DNA of 64,000 nt, taken from the NCBI RefSeq assembly GCF_030542965.1, contig NZ_JAUAOA010000006.1, positions 62,001 through 126,000 of the forward strand. Reading direction: 5' to 3'. The position numbers were made by a program, and so were the translations under genes. The notes under the pieces were generated by a model that saw only the letters and a program-made list of their open reading frames with translations, was not told where the DNA came from and did no database searches. Numbering within the stretch: position 1 is the first letter of the stretch; each line of letters begins with the position of its first letter. Origin of the DNA: Azotosporobacter soli (GTDB lineage: Bacteria > Bacillota > Negativicutes > SG130). Positions 42,441 to 52,107 of this stretch are shown here, one piece after another.

Positions 42441-42496
42441 ATACCGCACCGGTATAGTATTAATTAAATTCTATCGCGCTCTTGCTTTTTCGTCAA
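42441..42496 (-). promoter_or_regulatory. Promoter and Rrf2 operator of the cydAB operon
   Basis: TTGACG (42496-42491) and TAGAAT (42473-42468) with a 17-base spacer form a good promoter. Just after the expected start site lies a perfect palindrome ATACCG-CAC-CGGTAT (42441-42455), 16 bases before the ATG of rrf2 at 42425. That position suits a repressor operator, most likely for the Rrf2 protein encoded right there. Confidence 0.7.
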
Positions 42497-42509
42497 CTGT
42501 TTTTTCTTA

Positions 42510-42547
42510 AAAAGGCATGCACGAACAAGATTCATGCATGCCTTTTT
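42510..42547 (-). terminator. Glycogen operon terminator
   Basis: AAAAAGGCATGCA pairs with TGCATGCCTTTTT around a loop; it lies directly downstream of the fusion gene stop, with T's on both sides. Confidence 0.85.
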
Positions 42548-45500
42548 TTAACGTTGGTATGCTTTGGCCAATGCGGCCATCTGGCTTTGTAAATGCGCGG
42601 TCAGATATTCGTCGCGACAGCGCCAGCGCCAGTTTTCGCCGCCCACCGTGCCCGGCGTATTCATGCGCGTATTCGACTCCAGTCGCAGCAGGTCCTGCAT
42701 CGGAATGATCACGGTGTTTGCATTACCGGCATAGGCATATTCGATCAGCGACCAGCATACCTCGCGCGCGGTAGCATCGGGCGCTGCGCCGACTTCGCGA
42801 CGGATCGCCTCGGCCAGCAGCGGTTCCTCTTCCATCAGTTCGACGAACCAGCCCCAAGTAGTGTCATTGTCGTGTGTTCCGCTGTACGTCACGCTGTTAC
42901 GCGGGCAGATGACCGGATGGCAGCGCCCGTTGTCCGCGAGGACAAAGGAAAAGTGAAGCACCTGGATGCCGGGGAAATTGAACGCATGCTTCAGGTCTTG
43001 AACCTCCGGCGTGATCACGCCCAAATCTTCTACAATCAGCGGCAGTTCGCCGAAATGATTCTGCACGACGCGGAAAAACTCCGCCCCGGGTCCCTTGCGC
43101 CAGTTTCCAACCACCGCGGTCTTCTCTTTGCCGTCCACTTCCCAATAGGCCTCAAAGCCCCTGAAGTGATCGACTCGTATGATATCGACCAGCTGCAGGA
43201 GTACGCGAAAGCGTTCACGCCACCAATGATATTCATCCTTGGCCATTTCCGTCCAACGATAATGTGGATTGCCCCATAATTGCCCGGTCGCGCTGAAATA
43301 ATCGGGTGGTACCCCAGCAACCTTGGCCGCCCGTCCATCCGCGCTCAGTTCGAACAGTTTCTGATTGGCCCAGACGTCGCTGCTGTCATGTGCGACAAAG
43401 ATCGGCAGGTCGCCGACGATCTGAATGCCTTTCCTGTTCGCATAAACGCGTAGCGCTTGCCATTGGTGGAAAAAGACGTATTGGCAGAAATAATGGTATT
43501 CCATCTCCGCCGCCAGTTCCGCGGCCCAGCGCTCCAGCGCCGCTTCATCCCGCTCAGCCAACCCGCCCGGCCACTGCGTCCAGGGCAGGCCGGGAAACTG
43601 TTTTTTAAGCGCCATGAAAAGCGCATAGTCTTTCAGCCAGCCATGCTGGTCCGCAACAAACGACACATAATCATCCGGCATCGGATGCTTGGGAAAGCTC
43701 TCGTACGCCTTGCGCAGCAGCGTTTCGCGCAGCGCTGCAGTGCGGTCAAAATCGACGCGGTCTGGATCGAATTCCTCGCTCGTCTTTAGGTCGCTGCTGC
43801 TCAGCAAGCCTTTACTGACCAAGCGGCCCAGAGAAATCAAGAGCGGATTGCCGGCAAAAGCCGAGGGACACTGATACGGCGACTGCCCGAAACCGACCGG
43901 ATTTAGCGGCAGCACCTGCCATAATTTTTGCCCGGCCGCATGCAGAAAATCTACGAATTCATAAGCCTCTTTTCCCATATCGCCGCTGCCGAATTTTCCC
44001 GGCAGCGATGTCGGGTGCAGCAATACGCCGCAAGCGCGGTCAAAGCTGCATTTTTCCAATTGCAGCAAGACCTTGCCTTCCAGTGGCTTTAGCGTAAGCG
44101 TGAGGCAACCGCCTTCGATCTTGTACTCGCTGCTTTCATCCAACAGGTCTTTCATGCTGCCGCGACACCAGCTGCGCAGATCGAGCTTGACCGTGATCGC
44201 ACTCAAGACATGGCGGTTAAGCAGGATCAGCGCGGTATTATCGTCTCTCACCTGGCCGAAAGCATCCCGCCCGTTGACGATTTGACGCACATAAGCGTAG
44301 ACGTCTTTATGCGCGGGCAGCGAGACCCATTCGCCTGTCCTAAAGACCGCATAACGGTTGCGCAGCGCCACGATCAGCTTGTGCCAATCGAGCAGTTCCT
44401 CGTGTTCCTTGCCCCAGGGATAAGTTCCTCTGTTGAACGGATCCTTAAAGCCCTCCAAACCGACTTCATCGCCGTAATAGATCGACGGCACACCAGGAAA
44501 CGTCATCTGCCAAATGAGCAAGAGTTTCAAGCGCGCCATCGCCAACTTTCGTCTGACGAGCGGCAAACGGTATCTCGACTGTTCCAGACTGGTCAGGCTG
44601 TCCTGTTCCGGCGCTTCGCCGAGCAGCGTCATGATGCGCGGCACGTCATGACTGCCGATTAGGTTCATCAGCGCATAGAATATCTCTTTCGGATAATTTT
44701 CATACAGACTCATCAGCAGGCGGTGCGTCTGTTTCGCATCGGCATGCCCGAGCAGGAATTCCATCACCGCTTTGCGAAACGGATAATTCATCGTACTGTC
44801 CAGTTCATCGCCGTGCAGATATTGACGCAGCTGCCCATAGCTATGCTTGCGCGACGCATCTTCCCACACCTCGCCAATCAGGACGGAGTCGGGATCGGTT
44901 TCCTTCATCACGCGGTGAATCTTCTTGATGAACATATCCGGCAGTTCATCGGCTACGTCGAGTCGCCAGCCTTTGGCTCCCAGCTTGAGCCAATGACGGA
45001 TGACGCTGTCCTGATCTTCGATAATGTAATCCATATAGGACGGTTCGAGTTCTTCGACATTCGGCAGCGTGTCAACGCCCCACCAGCATTCATATTTATT
45101 CGGATAATCGTAGAAACGATACCATTTGTAATACGGCGACTGCACGGACTGATACGCGCCCGGTCCCGGGTAGTGTTCGTCCTTATTGAAGTAAATGCTG
45201 TCGCTGCCGGTGTGGCTGAAGACGCCATCCAAAAGGATGTAGATGCCCATTTCTTTCGCGGCTTCGCATAGTTCTGCGAACTCTTCATTGTCGCCGAGCA
45301 TCGGATCGATATTCTTGTAATCGCCGACATCATAGCGATGATTGCTCGGTGAAGCGAATATCGGATTCAGATAAATGACGCTGATGCCCAGCTCTTTTAA
45401 ATACGGCAGACGTTTGCGGATCCCTTTCAAATTGCCGCCGAAAAAATCATACGCAACGATCCGTTTCGTTTCCGGATCCCGCACATAATACGGCGTGTTA

Positions 45501-46012
45501 TCCCAATGCGAATGAAGCAGGCTGCCCTGTTTCGGATTCTGCACCTTGCCGGACGGTTCACCGTTGCAAAAACGATCCGGGAAGATTTGGTACATGACCG
45601 CGTCTTTGTACCAATCGGGCGTAGCCAACGCAGGCATATGCACCGAGATTTGAAAAGAGGCCGGATCTTGCTCCCAGACCTGGCCAACGCCGCCCAGCAG
45701 GTCGGCTTGGTTGCCGTAGTAAATCGTCCGCTCGGCATTCGTAATAATGAAATAGTACCAAAGCAGGCAGGGTTGCTCCGGCAACGTCAACCGCACTTCA
45801 TAAAGGCGCTTTTGCTTGCCGTCTTCTTTTAAGATGAGCGGCAGCAGTCTCTCACCGACGCCGTCTTGCCAAATGCGCAGCTTTACTTCTTTCGTCTTCA
45901 GCTGCGTCGCCACTTCAAGGCGCAGGATTACGACTTCGCCGCAGGGTACTGCGCCAAACGGACTGCGGTAAAAGCCGACCTGCGAATCGTGCATGATTTG
46001 TTCGCTTTTCAT
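42548..46012 (-). CDS. Fused GH13 amylase/neopullulanase and GH77 4-alpha-glucanotransferase
   Basis: 1154 residues from the ATG at 46012 (GGGGG upstream; the longer in-frame reading begins with an unlikely Cys/Arg-rich stretch). Residues 1-130 look like a CBM-type N-terminal domain. GH13 follows with region I DGVFSHTG, region II GWRLDVADE (nucleophile D), region III GEVWED (acid E) and region IV GSHDVPR. From about residue 655, beginning CSFDRACGVLLHPTSLPGKFG, a complete GH77 (MalQ) domain runs to the end with DLPIFVAHDSSDVW, DHFRGFEAYWEV, EDLGVITPEV and YSGTHDNDTTWGWF. The first half debranches or cuts alpha-glucan and the second shuttles glucans, so one protein could process glycogen breakdown products. 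Last gene of the operon. Confidence 0.93.
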   Translation of the reverse strand: MKSEQIMHDSQVGFYRSPFGAVPCGEVVILRLEVATQLKTKEVKLRIWQDGVGERLLPLILKEDGKQKRLYEVRLTLPEQPCLLWYYFIITNAERTIYYGNQADLLGGVGQVWEQDPASFQISVHMPALATPDWYKDAVMYQIFPDRFCNGEPSGKVQNPKQGSLLHSHWDNTPYYVRDPETKRIVAYDFFGGNLKGIRKRLPYLKELGISVIYLNPIFASPSNHRYDVGDYKNIDPMLGDNEEFAELCEAAKEMGIYILLDGVFSHTGSDSIYFNKDEHYPGPGAYQSVQSPYYKWYRFYDYPNKYECWWGVDTLPNVEELEPSYMDYIIEDQDSVIRHWLKLGAKGWRLDVADELPDMFIKKIHRVMKETDPDSVLIGEVWEDASRKHSYGQLRQYLHGDELDSTMNYPFRKAVMEFLLGHADAKQTHRLLMSLYENYPKEIFYALMNLIGSHDVPRIMTLLGEAPEQDSLTSLEQSRYRLPLVRRKLAMARLKLLLIWQMTFPGVPSIYYGDEVGLEGFKDPFNRGTYPWGKEHEELLDWHKLIVALRNRYAVFRTGEWVSLPAHKDVYAYVRQIVNGRDAFGQVRDDNTALILLNRHVLSAITVKLDLRSWCRGSMKDLLDESSEYKIEGGCLTLTLKPLEGKVLLQLEKCSFDRACGVLLHPTSLPGKFGSGDMGKEAYEFVDFLHAAGQKLWQVLPLNPVGFGQSPYQCPSAFAGNPLLISLGRLVSKGLLSSSDLKTSEEFDPDRVDFDRTAALRETLLRKAYESFPKHPMPDDYVSFVADQHGWLKDYALFMALKKQFPGLPWTQWPGGLAERDEAALERWAAELAAEMEYHYFCQYVFFHQWQALRVYANRKGIQIVGDLPIFVAHDSSDVWANQKLFELSADGRAAKVAGVPPDYFSATGQLWGNPHYRWTEMAKDEYHWWRERFRVLLQLVDIIRVDHFRGFEAYWEVDGKEKTAVVGNWRKGPGAEFFRVVQNHFGELPLIVEDLGVITPEVQDLKHAFNFPGIQVLHFSFVLADNGRCHPVICPRNSVTYSGTHDNDTTWGWFVELMEEEPLLAEAIRREVGAAPDATAREVCWSLIEYAYAGNANTVIIPMQDLLRLESNTRMNTPGTVGGENWRWRCRDEYLTAHLQSQMAALAKAYQR

Positions 46013-46054
46013 CCGGACACCCCCTAGTCTTGCCTGACATCTTCTTTGATGTGC

Positions 46055-46124
46055 AAAGAACACAGAGCGAAGGAAAGCGCAAAAAGCCATTGTCCTTTTC
46101 CGACTGCCCATCTCTGTGTTCTTT
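46055..46124. repeat. Palindromic intergenic element between glgA and the fusion gene
   Basis: AAAGAACACAGAG (46055-46067) and CTCTGTGTTCTTT (46112-46124) are a perfect 13-base inverted repeat enclosing a loop that itself holds AAGGA/TCCTT. It occupies the 126-base gap between two operon genes. It belongs to the same sort of CTCTGTGTT-like dispersed element as 23664-23762, and may modulate RNA stability between glgA and the fusion gene. Confidence 0.55.
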
Positions 46125-46138
46125 TATTTCTCACACGC

Positions 46139-47602
46139 TTACTTTTTACCTGCGATTTCCGCATAGACTTCCTGGTACTGCCTGGCCGACTCTTGCCAGC
46201 TGAAATTGCGCTGCATCGCATTCTTGATGATCTTTTCCCAGGTAGGCCGGTCTTCATAAAGCTCGAGCGCCCGCTCCATCGTTTCCATTAGCTCATGCGC
46301 ATTGTAGTTGGCGAAGCTGAAACCGGTTCCTTCGCCGGTATGGCTGTTGTAAGGCGTCACGGTATCCTTCAGGCCGCCGGTTTCGCGCACGATCGGCAAG
46401 CAACCGTAACGCATGGCGATCAATTGTCCGATGCCGCATGGCTCATAGAGCGACGGCATCAGGAAGAGATCAGCGCCCGCATAGACTTGCCGCGCCAGGC
46501 GATCGTCAAAGATGATGTTGGCCGACAGTTTTCCGGGGAATTGCCAGGCCAGATATTTAAAGAAATTTTCATAGCGCGCTTCGCCGGTTCCGACGACGAC
46601 AAACTGTACGCCATATTTCTCCTGACCGGTCTGGCGCAAATGCTTCACCATGTCATTCAGCGCATATTCTACCAGATCCATGCCCTTTGGCCCGACCAGC
46701 CTTGAAACCACCGCAATCAGCGGCACGTCCTTGACCGGTAACTTCAGTTGCTGTTGCAGCTTACTCTTATTCTCGCGGCGTTTTTCGATGCAGCTTGCAT
46801 CATAGTTGACAAAAAGCGCTTTGTCGACGGCTGGATTGTAATCATCATAATCAATACCATTCGTGATGCCGCTCAGATCTTCCCGACGCTTACGCAATAA
46901 GCCGTCAAGCTGCTCGCCGTAAAACGGATCCTGAATCTCCTGCGCATAGGTACGGCTTACCGTCGTGATGCGATCGGCGTAGGCCAGACCGCCCTTCATA
47001 TAGTTGACCGCATCGAAAAACTCGAGACCGTCCGGCTGAAAATACTGCCACTCGAGTCCCAAGATATCCGCCATAACCACCTGCGGAAAAACGCCTTGAT
47101 AACGCAGGTTATGCACCGTGAATACGGTTTTTACGCCTTGATACTCGGGACGCTCGGCATAATTCGCCTTCAGCAGTACCGGCACTACGGCCGCATGCCA
47201 ATCATGGCAGTGCAGGACTTCGGGCATGAAATCGATCTTGTCGAGCCCTTCCAGTACCGCACGACTGAAAAAGGCGAAGCGCTCGGCATCGTCGCCGTAG
47301 CCGTAAAAGCCATGCCGTTTGAAGTAATATTCATTGTCGACAAAGTAAAATGTGATGCCCTGATATTCGAGCATATAGATGCCGCAATATTGTTGGCGCC
47401 AGCCGACCGGCACCGTGAATTCGGCTTTTAACGTCATCTGTTCCTGAAACGAAGCAGGAATGTCCTGATATTTAGGCAGGATTACTCTGACGTCGAGACC
47501 TTTCTGACGCAGCTCTTTCGGCAGGGAGCCTATCACGTCTCCCAAACCTCCCGTTTTGGCGAAAGGAACCGCTTCGGCGGCCACAAACAGAACCTTAGTC
47601 AT
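46139..47602 (-). CDS. glgA: Glycogen synthase
   Basis: 487 residues, GT5 family. The ADP-glucose binding loop PFAKTGGLGDVIGSLPKEL lies at residues 13-31, HNLRYQG near 165, SRLVGPKG near 305 and PSLYEPCGIGQL near 380, so donor-binding lysines K16 and the K of SRLVGPKG are kept. It extends alpha-1,4-glucan from ADP-glucose in the cytoplasm. Its start is one base after the glgD stop (TGAGATG). This is the catalytic-type copy; compare the diverged glgA2 at 54696. Confidence 0.95.
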   Translation of the reverse strand: MTKVLFVAAEAVPFAKTGGLGDVIGSLPKELRQKGLDVRVILPKYQDIPASFQEQMTLKAEFTVPVGWRQQYCGIYMLEYQGITFYFVDNEYYFKRHGFYGYGDDAERFAFFSRAVLEGLDKIDFMPEVLHCHDWHAAVVPVLLKANYAERPEYQGVKTVFTVHNLRYQGVFPQVVMADILGLEWQYFQPDGLEFFDAVNYMKGGLAYADRITTVSRTYAQEIQDPFYGEQLDGLLRKRREDLSGITNGIDYDDYNPAVDKALFVNYDASCIEKRRENKSKLQQQLKLPVKDVPLIAVVSRLVGPKGMDLVEYALNDMVKHLRQTGQEKYGVQFVVVGTGEARYENFFKYLAWQFPGKLSANIIFDDRLARQVYAGADLFLMPSLYEPCGIGQLIAMRYGCLPIVRETGGLKDTVTPYNSHTGEGTGFSFANYNAHELMETMERALELYEDRPTWEKIIKNAMQRNFSWQESARQYQEVYAEIAGKK

Positions 47603-47603
47603 C

Positions 47604-48722
47604 TCAGATCACTCTCCCCTTTTTGATTACCAGCGGATAATTGCTCTCTCCCTTCAACTGTTTACCGGCCGTAACGCGAACCGATTTATCGCAGATGACA
47701 TTATCAAGCACTACGCCCGCTTCAATCACGCCCTGTTGCATAATGATGCTGTTTTTCACATAGGCGCCTTTATGCACCTTGACTCCTCTAAACAAAATGC
47801 TGTTTTCCACGCGGCCTTCGAGATGGCAGCCGCCGGCAACCAATGAATTGGACACGTCCGCTGTTGCCCCGTATTTGGACGGCGGTTCGTCCTTAACCTT
47901 CGTATAAACCAAACCGCTCTTGAAAAACAGTTCGCGCCAGATGGCAGGCTGCAACAGCGCCATGCTGTGCTGAAAATAGCTCTGCAGCGAAATGATTCGC
48001 CCGACATAGCCCGGATGATGAAAACCGAAAATTTTCAAACGCTGACAATTTTTAATCACGCAATGCTTAATGAAGTCATAGTCGCCGCGTGAAATGCATT
48101 CGTTGATCATCTCGACAAGCAGTGCTTTTTCCATCACGAAGACTTCCATCGCCATCTTGCGGCAGCCTTTGATCGCTTCAAATTCGCGGATGTCGGTCAC
48201 CCGTCCTTCGGCATCGGTTTCCAAAACATGTGACTTGCTGCAGTCCGCAGCGTCGCAATCCGCTTCGCCGTACATCGCGGTAATATCGGCGCCGGTTCGT
48301 TTGTGAAATTCCAGCACCTCGCGAAAATCGAAATTACAGATCATATTGGCGCCCGAAATCACCACATACTTTTGCCGGCTTTGCGAGATATAATCCAGAT
48401 TCGCATATAAATTCTCCACGTCGCCGCGGTGCATCTGCATCGGCAATTTAGAATATGCGGGCGGCAAAATAAACAGCCCGTCCCGCTTGCGCGCCAGATC
48501 CCACTCTTTGCCGGAGCGCAAATGATCCATCAACGAACGGTATTTATGCTGGATAAAAATCCCCACGTTATCGATACCGGAATTCACCATGTTCGACAAC
48601 GTAAAGTCGACGAGACGGTATCGCCCGCCGTAAGGAACTGCCGCCAGCGGTCTGACCCTCGTAATATCGCCCAAATAATCTTCCGCTTCATTCATGTTGA
48701 TGATGCCCATCATGTCCATCAT
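47604..48722 (-). CDS. glgD: Glucose-1-phosphate adenylyltransferase subunit GlgD
   Basis: 372 residues, nucleotidyltransferase with a left-handed beta-helix tail (from about 285). It opens [44 protein letters not shown], lacking the catalytic Gly-rich loop of GlgC. GlgD occurs with GlgC in Firmicutes and forms a heterotetramer with more active enzyme; alone it is regulatory. Its ATG overlaps the glgC stop by 4 bases (ATGA). Confidence 0.95.
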   Translation of the reverse strand: MMDMMGIINMNEAEDYLGDITRVRPLAAVPYGGRYRLVDFTLSNMVNSGIDNVGIFIQHKYRSLMDHLRSGKEWDLARKRDGLFILPPAYSKLPMQMHRGDVENLYANLDYISQSRQKYVVISGANMICNFDFREVLEFHKRTGADITAMYGEADCDAADCSKSHVLETDAEGRVTDIREFEAIKGCRKMAMEVFVMEKALLVEMINECISRGDYDFIKHCVIKNCQRLKIFGFHHPGYVGRIISLQSYFQHSMALLQPAIWRELFFKSGLVYTKVKDEPPSKYGATADVSNSLVAGGCHLEGRVENSILFRGVKVHKGAYVKNSIIMQQGVIEAGVVLDNVICDKSVRVTAGKQLKGESNYPLVIKKGRVI

Positions 48723-50074
48723 TGCTTCTCCCCCCCACTGCCGCCGTCCTTATTTGTACGATGTTCGACCGGAAGGCCCGGCTTTTTTACGATTTTTAAA
48801 TGTTGGGGTGGCATTTTAACGATTTCATTTGGCGCCATTTTTACCGGCATTGATCCCCCTGCGTTCAGGTCGTCGTCCTCTTCTTCACTGCTGCTGCGGC
48901 CGGTCGATAAATTGGCGGTCACCTGGCTGTGCGCCGGTACGATGATGTCCCCCGACACGACAAGAATCTCCTGCCTGCCGTCCTGGCACGGCGCACCGAT
49001 CTGCGCTCCCGTTCTGACCAGCGTCTTGCGACCGACGATTACCTTGTCAATGCTGACCTGATCTTCGATATGCACGCCGGCCATGATGATCGAGTTTTTT
49101 ATTTTCACCCCTTTGCCGATATAGACATCGGGAAATATGATCGAATTTTCCACTTCACCAAATACCATACAGCCTTCGCTGACAATCGAGTTCTTGACTC
49201 TCGAGCCGGCCGCCATATAATGCGGCGGTCTTGGCGGGTTGACGGAATAAATCCGCCAAGACCGGTCATATAGGCGTAATGCGGAGTCTTCATCCAAAAG
49301 GTCCATATTGGCTTCCCAGTAGCTTTCAACGGTCCCGACATCCTTCCAGTAGCCACTGAAGGGGTAAGCCACCATTTTCATGTTTTCACGCAGCATTTTC
49401 GGAATCACATCTTTGCCGAAGTCGTGACTCGAAGCCGGATTTGCCTCGTCTTCGAGCAGCTGGCGGCGTAGCGCCTTCCAGTTGAAGATGTAGATGCCCA
49501 TCGAAGCGAGATTGCTTTTCGCCTCTTTCGGCTTCTCTTCAAACTCGACGATCCGCTTCTCCGCATCGGTGTTCATGATCCCGAAACGGCTGGTTTCTTC
49601 CCAGGGAACCTCGATAACGGCGATCGTCGCATCCGCTTCTTTCGTCACATGGTATTCCAGCATCAGCGAATAATCCATCTTATAGATATGGTCGCCCGAC
49701 AAAATCAGGACATTCTCCGGATTGAAACGATCGATGAAATTCAGATTCTGACAGATCGCATCGGCCGTCCCCTTATACCATTCGCCGCCTTGCTCTTTGA
49801 CGTACGGCGGCAGGACAAACACGCCGCCATGCTGACGATCGAGATCCCAGGCGCTGCCGATGCCGATATAACTGTTCAAGGCCAAGGGCTTATACTGCGT
49901 CAAGACGCCTACCGTATCGATGCCGGAATTATAACAGTTGCTCAGCGTAAAATCGATGATGCGAAACTTGCCGCCGAACGGCACGGCCGGCTTAGCAATC
50001 TTTTGCGTCAGGATGCCGAGCCGGCTTCCTTGCCCTCCCGCCAGCAACATGGCCATACATTTCTTCTTATGCAT
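48719..50074 (-). CDS. glgC: Glucose-1-phosphate adenylyltransferase
   Basis: 451 residues. The catalytic N-terminus [38 protein letters not shown] (residues 9-46) carries the triphosphate loop and lysines; [12 protein letters not shown] (100s) and [13 protein letters not shown] near 145 follow. It makes ADP-glucose from glucose-1-phosphate and ATP, the committed step of glycogen synthesis. The C-terminus has an extra segment (about 394-451) rich in Ser/Glu/Asp and then Pro, absent from usual 380-residue GlgC. GGGGAGAGG precedes the ATG. Confidence 0.96.
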   Translation of the reverse strand: MHKKKCMAMLLAGGQGSRLGILTQKIAKPAVPFGGKFRIIDFTLSNCYNSGIDTVGVLTQYKPLALNSYIGIGSAWDLDRQHGGVFVLPPYVKEQGGEWYKGTADAICQNLNFIDRFNPENVLILSGDHIYKMDYSLMLEYHVTKEADATIAVIEVPWEETSRFGIMNTDAEKRIVEFEEKPKEAKSNLASMGIYIFNWKALRRQLLEDEANPASSHDFGKDVIPKMLRENMKMVAYPFSGYWKDVGTVESYWEANMDLLDEDSALRLYDRSWRIYSVNPPRPPHYMAAGSRVKNSIVSEGCMVFGEVENSIIFPDVYIGKGVKIKNSIIMAGVHIEDQVSIDKVIVGRKTLVRTGAQIGAPCQDGRQEILVVSGDIIVPAHSQVTANLSTGRSSSEEEDDDLNAGGSMPVKMAPNEIVKMPPQHLKIVKKPGLPVEHRTNKDGGSGGEKQ

Positions 50075-50120
50075 AGTCTGCCTCTCCCCTCACCTTAATC
50101 TATTGCATTTCCTTCATCTC

Positions 50121-52025
50121 TTAGCCCTTCTGCTTTTGGGCCCGCAAATACAACGTTGCGAGCGGCGGCAGTTTAAGGCGCAGAGAATAGGGCTGGTTCT
50201 GCCACTTTAGTTTTTCGGCCTGCAAGACTTCGTTCGTCTCACCTGCACCGCCGTATTCTTTACGATCGCTGTTGAAAACTTCCTCGTAAGAAGCCAGTTC
50301 CGGCACACCGATCCGATAATCATAACGCACTTCGGGCGTGAAGTTGCAGACGACCAACAAGGTCTCTCCGGTCTTTGGCGAACGCCTGGCAAAAACGATG
50401 ATGCTTTGCTGGTAGTCGCTGCAATCAATCCAATAAAAACCGCTCCAGTCAAAGTCTTTTTGCCATAACGCCGACTGCCCCCGGTAAAAATAATTCAAAT
50501 CCCGGCAATAGGTTTGCAGACGATGATGCATCTCGTGTTCAAGTAAATGCCAGTCCAAGCTGGCTTTGTCATCCCACTCGATAAATTGGCCGATTTCGCC
50601 GCCCATGAAGAGCAGCTTTTTGCCCGGATGCGCCAGCCAATAACCATAGAACGCACGCAGATTGGCGAATTTCTGCCAGTAGTCGCCGGGCATTTTATTG
50701 AGCAGGGAGCGCTTCCCATGCACCACTTCATCATGCGACAACGCGAGAATATAGTTCTCGGAAAAAGCGTACATGAAGGAAAACGTCACCAACTGATGAT
50801 ACCATTTGCGATGGATCGGATCGGTCTCCATATAGCGCAGCATATCGTTCATCCAGCCCATGTTCCACTTGAAGTTGAAACCGAGTCCGCCGGTGTCCGT
50901 CGGCCACGATACCATCGGCCACGACGTCGATTCTTCCGCCATCATCAACGCTTTCGGATAGTATTGAAAGATGATCGCGTTGAGATGACGGAGAAAGGCG
51001 ATCCCCTCCAGATTGCCGTTGCCGCCGTAGCGGTTCGGCAGCCATTCGCCGTCTTCGCGCCCATAATCCAGATAGAGGATATTGGAAACGGCGTCAACCC
51101 GAAAACCATCGATATGATAAACGTCCTGCCAGAAGATCGCATTTGAGATCAAAAAACTTTGCACCTGCGTGCGGCCGTAATCAAAATTAGACGTTCCCCA
51201 GCCCTGGTTCTCCCCTTTAACGCTGCATTCCGGCTCATAACAATGCGTGCCGTCAAAGAGGCGTAGACCATGATCGTCCTTGCAAAAATGCCCCGGTACC
51301 CAATCGAGGATCACGCCAAGACCATGTTGGTGACACTTGTCTACCAGATACATGAAATCTTCCGGGCTCCCGTAGCGACTGGTGAAGGAGTAATAGCCCG
51401 TAGCCTGGTAACCCCAGGATCCGTCAAACGGATGCTCGACGACCGGCAACAGCTCGATATGCGTGTAGCCCATTTCCGCTGCATACGCCGGCAGCAAATC
51501 GCCGATATCGCGACAATTCAGCGGCTCTCCCTCCGGCGTGCGCCGCCAGGAACCGAGATGCACTTCATAAATGAGCATCGGTTTTTCATACGGGCTACTC
51601 TCTTGCTTTGCCGTCTGCCATTCTTCATCGTTCCATTCATAGTTGCCGAGTTCATAGACAACCGAAGCGGTCCCGGGGCGCATTTCCGACCAGAACGCAT
51701 AGGGATCGGATTTCAGCCAGCGCCAACCGTCCGCCTTTTCCACATCATACTTGTACTGCACGCCCGCTTCCAGCTCCGGTACGAAGAGGCTCCAGAGTCC
51801 GGCCCCCGCCACTTTGCTCATCACATGCCGTTCGCCGTTCCACGCGTTAAATTCCCCTACGACCCGCACGGATCTGGCGTTGGGTGCCCAGACAACGAAG
51901 CGGACGCCCTTTACGCCTTTTTGCTCCAGCAGATGTGCGCCAAGCAAGCGGTAACTTTGATAGTTGCAGCCTTTGTTAAACAAGTAGATCGTTTCCTTGT
52001 CAAGGGGTGCCGGTTTAAAAACCAT
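50121..52025 (-). CDS. glgB: 1,4-alpha-glucan branching enzyme
   Basis: 634 residues from the ATG at 52025 (AAAGGAGGCGGTGAG upstream); a longer reading starts 36 bases earlier. An N-terminal CBM48 (about 30-110, [23 protein letters not shown]) is followed by GH13 with [19 protein letters not shown] (nucleophile D), [10 protein letters not shown] (acid E) and [13 protein letters not shown], and a C-terminal beta domain. It makes alpha-1,6 branches in glycogen. Between glgP and glgC in one operon. Confidence 0.96.
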   Translation of the reverse strand: MVFKPAPLDKETIYLFNKGCNYQSYRLLGAHLLEQKGVKGVRFVVWAPNARSVRVVGEFNAWNGERHVMSKVAGAGLWSLFVPELEAGVQYKYDVEKADGWRWLKSDPYAFWSEMRPGTASVVYELGNYEWNDEEWQTAKQESSPYEKPMLIYEVHLGSWRRTPEGEPLNCRDIGDLLPAYAAEMGYTHIELLPVVEHPFDGSWGYQATGYYSFTSRYGSPEDFMYLVDKCHQHGLGVILDWVPGHFCKDDHGLRLFDGTHCYEPECSVKGENQGWGTSNFDYGRTQVQSFLISNAIFWQDVYHIDGFRVDAVSNILYLDYGREDGEWLPNRYGGNGNLEGIAFLRHLNAIIFQYYPKALMMAEESTSWPMVSWPTDTGGLGFNFKWNMGWMNDMLRYMETDPIHRKWYHQLVTFSFMYAFSENYILALSHDEVVHGKRSLLNKMPGDYWQKFANLRAFYGYWLAHPGKKLLFMGGEIGQFIEWDDKASLDWHLLEHEMHHRLQTYCRDLNYFYRGQSALWQKDFDWSGFYWIDCSDYQQSIIVFARRSPKTGETLLVVCNFTPEVRYDYRIGVPELASYEEVFNSDRKEYGGAGETNEVLQAEKLKWQNQPYSLRLKLPPLATLYLRAQKQKG

Positions 52026-52107
52026 CTCACCGCCTCCTTTGCAGTTTGCCGCACGCGGCATTATTTCTAAAAAAACGATCGTCGCAGCGATTTTTAGCTA
52101 TGACCGG

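Noticed and set aside
46013-46111. Upstream extension of the GH13-GH77 gene
   Set aside because: The longer frame runs through the palindromic element and has no ribosome site; the ATG at 46012 has GGGGG at good spacing.
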